The notes under the pieces were generated by a model. The model was not told where the DNA came from. It made no database searches and saw only the letters and a program-made list of their open reading frames with translations. Below are positions 7,501-13,439 of a stretch of DNA of 13,439 nucleotides, piece after piece. Source of the DNA: Anammoximicrobium sp032229885 (GTDB taxonomy: Bacteria > Planctomycetota > Planctomycetia > Pirellulales > Pirellulaceae). The stretch lies in NCBI GenBank assembly GCA_032229885.1, contig JAVYAJ010000242.1, forward strand, positions 1 to 13,439, read 5' to 3'. Numbering within the stretch: the stretch's first letter is position 1; the number at the start of each line of letters is the position of its first letter. A program made the position numbers and the translations under genes.

Positions 7501-7744
7501 GACAGAACAGCAACGGGAGGCTCAGGAGCTGATCGAGTCCGAGGACTTGAACGCCGAATCCGCTCGCCGCTACCTTGCCAATTCTCTCAAACGCGAGTAC
7601 GCCAGCGACAGCGGGACCGAGTTGAACGAGATTCTACCCCGCATGAGCCCGCTGAACCCGAAGTATCTGGCCAAGAAACAGAGTGTTTTCCAGAAGGTCG
7701 TCGCGTTTGTCGAGAAGTTCCGAGGGGTCGGGGGTACGGTTTGA
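4535..7744 (+). pseudogene. hsdR: Type I restriction subunit HsdR with three in-frame stops and a repeat insertion
   Basis: HsdR is the ATP-driven translocase and nuclease of the type I complex. The frame runs 1069 codons from ATG 4535 (relatives start just before IAESNNFI) to TGA 7742 with no frameshift, but has TAA 4634-4636 (codon 34), TAG 5360-5362 (codon 276) and TAG 5684-5686 (codon 384). Relatives read MRPYQIAATER and VTTIQKL at the two TAGs, so CAG to TAG changes explain both. Visible domains: nuclease core with Asp151 and Glu165, Walker A GSGKT at 310-314, DECH at 408-411, helicase motifs to about 760, and a C-terminal assembly domain ending FIEKF-like. The usual catalytic Lys167 is Glu, and TGTP of the helicase is TETP (Glu436). 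Codons 565-599 are a repeat insertion, making the protein about 31 residues longer than EcoR124I HsdR (1038 as I recall). TTG or ATG restarts after each stop could give only fragments. Restriction is probably lost unless stops are read through. Confidence 0.93.
6228..6329. repeat. REP-like hairpin cluster 3, inserted in frame within hsdR
   Basis: Three units lie at 6228-6248 (forward, loop TCGC), 6262-6282 (reverse, second stem version) and 6309-6329 (forward, right arm mutated to GCCAGTCCG). They share flanks with the intergenic clusters (GAACCGGACGG, and GCTAC followed by AATGCAAGCGG). They are translated as EPDGSRRSAT, then SGRAQALR, then EPDGLRQSA, between YETFRKMQ and LKVATIFSF, where EcoR124I has a short linker. 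No stop or frame change results. The insertion point is a loop between conserved helicase segments. This resembles the in-frame palindromic elements described in Rickettsia. Confidence 0.88.
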
Positions 7745-7761
7745 TCGGGGGGCTTACGGTG

Positions 7762-7783
7762 GCCGAGGTCTTCAGACCGCGGC
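7762..7783 (+). terminator. Candidate terminator hairpin after hsdR
   Basis: GCCGAGGTC and GACCGCGGC pair around the loop TTCA, giving a 9-position stem with one A-G mismatch, 17 bases after the hsdR stop. It is followed by AATTT rather than a long T run, so intrinsic termination would be weak. The rest of 7745-7988, between convergent hsdR and waaA, shows no gene and no clear waaA terminator. Confidence 0.35.
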
Positions 7784-7988
7784 AATTTCGCGCGCTGGCG
7801 AGTGTGACAACCTGGAAATGATGGTTGGACAACGCGCTCGCATTATGCATCTTCGGCGTACACTCGAAAAATACGCCGCGGGCCGGAGTTTGGGGTACGG
7901 CATTCTGGGCCGAGCTGCGCGAAGGACCGCTGGTCGTTCGATATCCGCGACACGCAGCCGTGCGTCCATCCTCGACCGCGTTGCTCGG

Positions 7989-9299
7989 TCATTCGGGCGG
8001 GCTAGTTGGTTGTGTGGGCGGCGAACCGAGCAGGCCTTGCAGCAACTCGCACGTCTTGTCCGCGGCGCCGGCCTGTTCGAGAACCAATTGACGAGCGCGT
8101 TGGCCGAGCGCGTCGGCATAAGCCGGCTCGGCCAGACAGCGGCGCACGAAAGCGGTCAGTTCCGGGCCGTCCGCGACCACGACCGCGGCGTCGCGTTCAC
8201 ACATCAGGCCGACGACGTCGCGAAAGTTCTCGGTGCGCGGCCCGAATGACACGGCGACCCCGTACCCGGCCGGCTCGATCATGTTCTGGCCGCCGCGGGT
8301 GCCCATGCTGCCGCCGACGAAACCGATTCGAGCAACGCCCCACCAGGAGGCCAGTTCTCCGATGGCGTCGATCAGCAAGACCCGAGCGCGAGGCTCGATC
8401 CCGTCTGCCTCCAGACGACTGCGACGTTGCCAGGGCAGGCCGGAACGATCCAACAGCGCGGCGACCGGTGCAAAGCGTTCGGGATGGCGAGGCGTCATGA
8501 TCAGCCGCAGCGCCGGGTACTCGGCGGCCAGTTCACGAAACACTTGCAGCGCCAACTCTTCTTCCGGTTCCTGCGTGCTGCCAGCCAAGAACACCGCATC
8601 GGTGGCCTGAATGCCGGCCAGCTCCGCCAGACGCCGCGTCTTGGGGTTGTCGCGATCGGTCTGCGCCCCGTCGAACTTGATCGATCCGGTGATCCGCACG
8701 GTCTCGGGGCGAGCGCCAAGTTCGCAAAAACGCGCGGCGTACCCGGCGTTCTGCACGGCCACCAGATCGAGGGACTGCAACATGCGGCTGGCCAACGGGC
8801 GGACGCGTCGATATCCTCGCAGACTGTGATCGCTCAGCCGGCCGTTGATCACGGCCACCCGGACGTGGCTCTGACGAGCCGCACGAATCAGGTTCGGCCA
8901 CAGTTCCAACTCGACCAGGACCAGCAGGCTTGGTCGAACTCGCCTGATCGCCGAGCGAACCGCCCAACTGAAGTCCAATGGACAGTAGAAGATGGTCCGC
9001 GGCGAATACTTTTTCTTGGCCAGTTCGAACCCGGTCTTGGTGGTCGTCGAGATGACGCACACCCAGTCGGGATGTTGTTGTTCAAGCCGCGCCAGCAGCG
9101 GCGCCAGCAGGTTTACTTCGCCCACGCTGACGGCATGAAGCCACACGCACGGTTCGCCGCCCGTCCGGATCGGCGCACGGCCCAGCAGCCGTGCGGCGAA
9201 TCCCTCTCGATATTTACCTTTGCGAATCGCCGCGTAGAGCAGCCACGGCGACGCGACGAGCAGGAACGCAACATAGATCAGGTCGAGCAAATATGCCAT
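7989..9299 (-). CDS. waaA: 3-deoxy-D-manno-octulosonic acid (Kdo) transferase
   Basis: WaaA (KdtA) transfers Kdo from CMP-Kdo to the lipid A precursor at the inner face of the cytoplasmic membrane, the first step of the lipopolysaccharide core. The 436 residues match the family's length. Residues 3-23 form the single N-terminal membrane anchor. HAVSVGE at 55-61 carries the expected catalytic Glu61. STTTKTG at 84-90, PLDF at 107-110 and ELELWPN at 130-136 are family signatures. The C-terminal Rossmann half has DAIGEL at 311-316 and GGQNMIEPAGYG at 336-347, the CMP-Kdo binding region. The last ~15 residues are Pro-rich and probably disordered. The gene starts 60 bp after the secA stop in the same direction, so the two are probably cotranscribed; no strong Shine-Dalgarno is visible. 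Its presence indicates an outer membrane with Kdo-containing lipid A. Confidence 0.95.
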   Translation of the reverse strand: MAYLLDLIYVAFLLVASPWLLYAAIRKGKYREGFAARLLGRAPIRTGGEPCVWLHAVSVGEVNLLAPLLARLEQQHPDWVCVISTTTKTGFELAKKKYSPRTIFYCPLDFSWAVRSAIRRVRPSLLVLVELELWPNLIRAARQSHVRVAVINGRLSDHSLRGYRRVRPLASRMLQSLDLVAVQNAGYAARFCELGARPETVRITGSIKFDGAQTDRDNPKTRRLAELAGIQATDAVFLAGSTQEPEEELALQVFRELAAEYPALRLIMTPRHPERFAPVAALLDRSGLPWQRRSRLEADGIEPRARVLLIDAIGELASWWGVARIGFVGGSMGTRGGQNMIEPAGYGVAVSFGPRTENFRDVVGLMCERDAAVVVADGPELTAFVRRCLAEPAYADALGQRARQLVLEQAGAADKTCELLQGLLGSPPTQPTSPPE

Positions 9300-9363
9300 G
9301 GAGTTGCGGACATTAGGGTGTCGCGTCGGGGCCGAAATGAAGCGGCGGTCCGCGTCGAACAGC

Positions 9364-13062
<3,699 letters not shown>

Positions 13063-13141
13063 TTGCAACGGATTCCGTACCAAGCCCAAGGTGCGCGGCG
13101 CGGCGGCCATGATGGACCCGCGCAACATGTCCCGAACGATA

Positions 13142-13171
13142 AGTTTATCGCGATTAGGGTAGCTTGGTCAA
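13142..13171 (-). promoter_or_regulatory. Candidate promoter for secA-waaA
   Basis: On the minus strand, TTGACC (13166-13171) is followed 18 bases later by TAAACT (13142-13147), matching the sigma-70 boxes at five of six and four of six positions. Transcription would begin near 13135, leaving a leader of ~70 bases to the ATG at 13062, or an almost leaderless message if 13128 is used. This favours the 13062 start. Confidence 0.4.
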
Positions 13172-13191
13172 CCGTGATTGATGGTCGGCCA

Positions 13192-13207
13192 CGGATCCCT
13201 TGATCCG
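13192..13207. repeat. Short inverted repeat upstream of the secA promoter
   Basis: CGGATC and GATCCG pair around CCTT, about 20 bases upstream of the candidate secA -35 box. It could bind a regulator or be chance. The stretch from here to 13308 is very GC-rich, includes a palindrome GCGCGGACCGCGC at 13273-13285, and holds no convincing gene. Confidence 0.25.
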
Positions 13208-13308
13208 GTGTGGGGGGCATATAAGCGCTGCCGGACAGCCGTCCGCGTCCCCTCCCTACGCGCGGCGCGCGGGCGCGGACCGCGCGTGCGAACGCTCAAC
13301 GCCGTCCC

Positions 13309-13406
13309 CCCTAGCGCGGCCCGCAGCCGCAACCAAACAAGGGCCGAGGAATATTGAGGAGGACCATGAATCACACGAATAAAGACATCGCGTCTAACCG
13401 TTTGTC
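13309..13406 (-). repeat. Right copy of the ~98 bp inverted dispersed repeat
   Basis: This is the inverted partner of bases 1-98, aligning without gaps from 13406 back to 13309. The conserved GCGGC and GCCGC hairpin arms are present with a different loop. The remaining 33 bases to the window end (…CTATCCGTGTCCATCCGCCGTGA) have the look of the CACGGAT and CACGAAT-rich dispersed non-coding repeats I recall from planctomycete genomes; that recollection is not checked. Confidence 0.75.
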
Positions 13407-13439
13407 TTCATCCCCGCTATCCGTGTCCATCCGCCGTGA

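Noticed and set aside
7683..8249. A 188-codon plus-strand frame overlapping the ends of hsdR and waaA
   Set aside because: It overlaps two well-supported genes in other frames, has a random composition rich in Arg and Ala, and shows no domain.
13200..13225. TTGATC and TATAAG as a plus-strand promoter
   Set aside because: The boxes are only 14 bases apart, and no gene follows on that strand before the window end.

Overview
The window is GC-rich DNA holding three blocks: a type I restriction-modification operon invaded by a small repeat family (732-7744, + strand), a convergent housekeeping pair waaA and secA (7989-13062, - strand), and gene-poor flanks carrying inverted copies of a ~98 bp repeat (1-98 and 13309-13406). 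The host is most likely a Gram-negative-type planctomycete (Pirellula-like). This is an inference from the unusually long SecA starting MDI, the secA-waaA pairing, the transposase subfamily (YGTWLPGD near the N-terminus), and the repeat at the ends. No rRNA or other phylogenetic marker is present to prove it.

Restriction-modification block. The gene order hsdM-hsdS-hsdR and the protein sequences match the type IC family typified by EcoR124I. hsdM and hsdS are intact and overlap by ATGA, so a working methyltransferase (M2S) is expected. hsdR spans its full length in one frame with no frameshift, but it is broken by three in-frame nonsense codons (TAA at 4634, TAG at 5360, TAG at 5684). It also has changed active-site residues. 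The restriction function therefore looks dead and the methyltransferase looks orphaned. The caveat is that two of the three stops sit exactly where the family has glutamine.

Invading repeats. Nine full copies and one half copy of a ~21 bp hairpin (8 bp stem, 4-base loop, one bulged base) occur in three clusters: 3566-3711, 4331-4516 and 6228-6329. The first two clusters flank a REP-associated tyrosine transposase (RAYT) gene that carries one nonsense codon. The whole ~960 bp module separates hsdS from hsdR. The third cluster lies inside hsdR and is read through in frame as ~31 extra residues. The hairpin exists in two versions that differ by a compensating C-G to G-C pair, so the fold is conserved rather than the sequence.

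Housekeeping block. waaA encodes the Kdo transferase of lipid A-core synthesis. secA encodes a 1232-residue preprotein translocase ATPase. The extra length of SecA comes mainly from about five diverged repeats of a ~40-residue unit in the helical wing region, where E. coli SecA has one, plus a ~47-residue insertion in the second ATPase domain. The two genes are co-directional, 60 bp apart, and probably cotranscribed from a promoter near 13142-13171.

Stretches without genes: 99-731 has no convincing gene, only a candidate -10 and an 18 bp inverted repeat before hsdM. 7745-7988 holds a candidate terminator hairpin. 13129-13439 holds the secA promoter candidate and the second end repeat.
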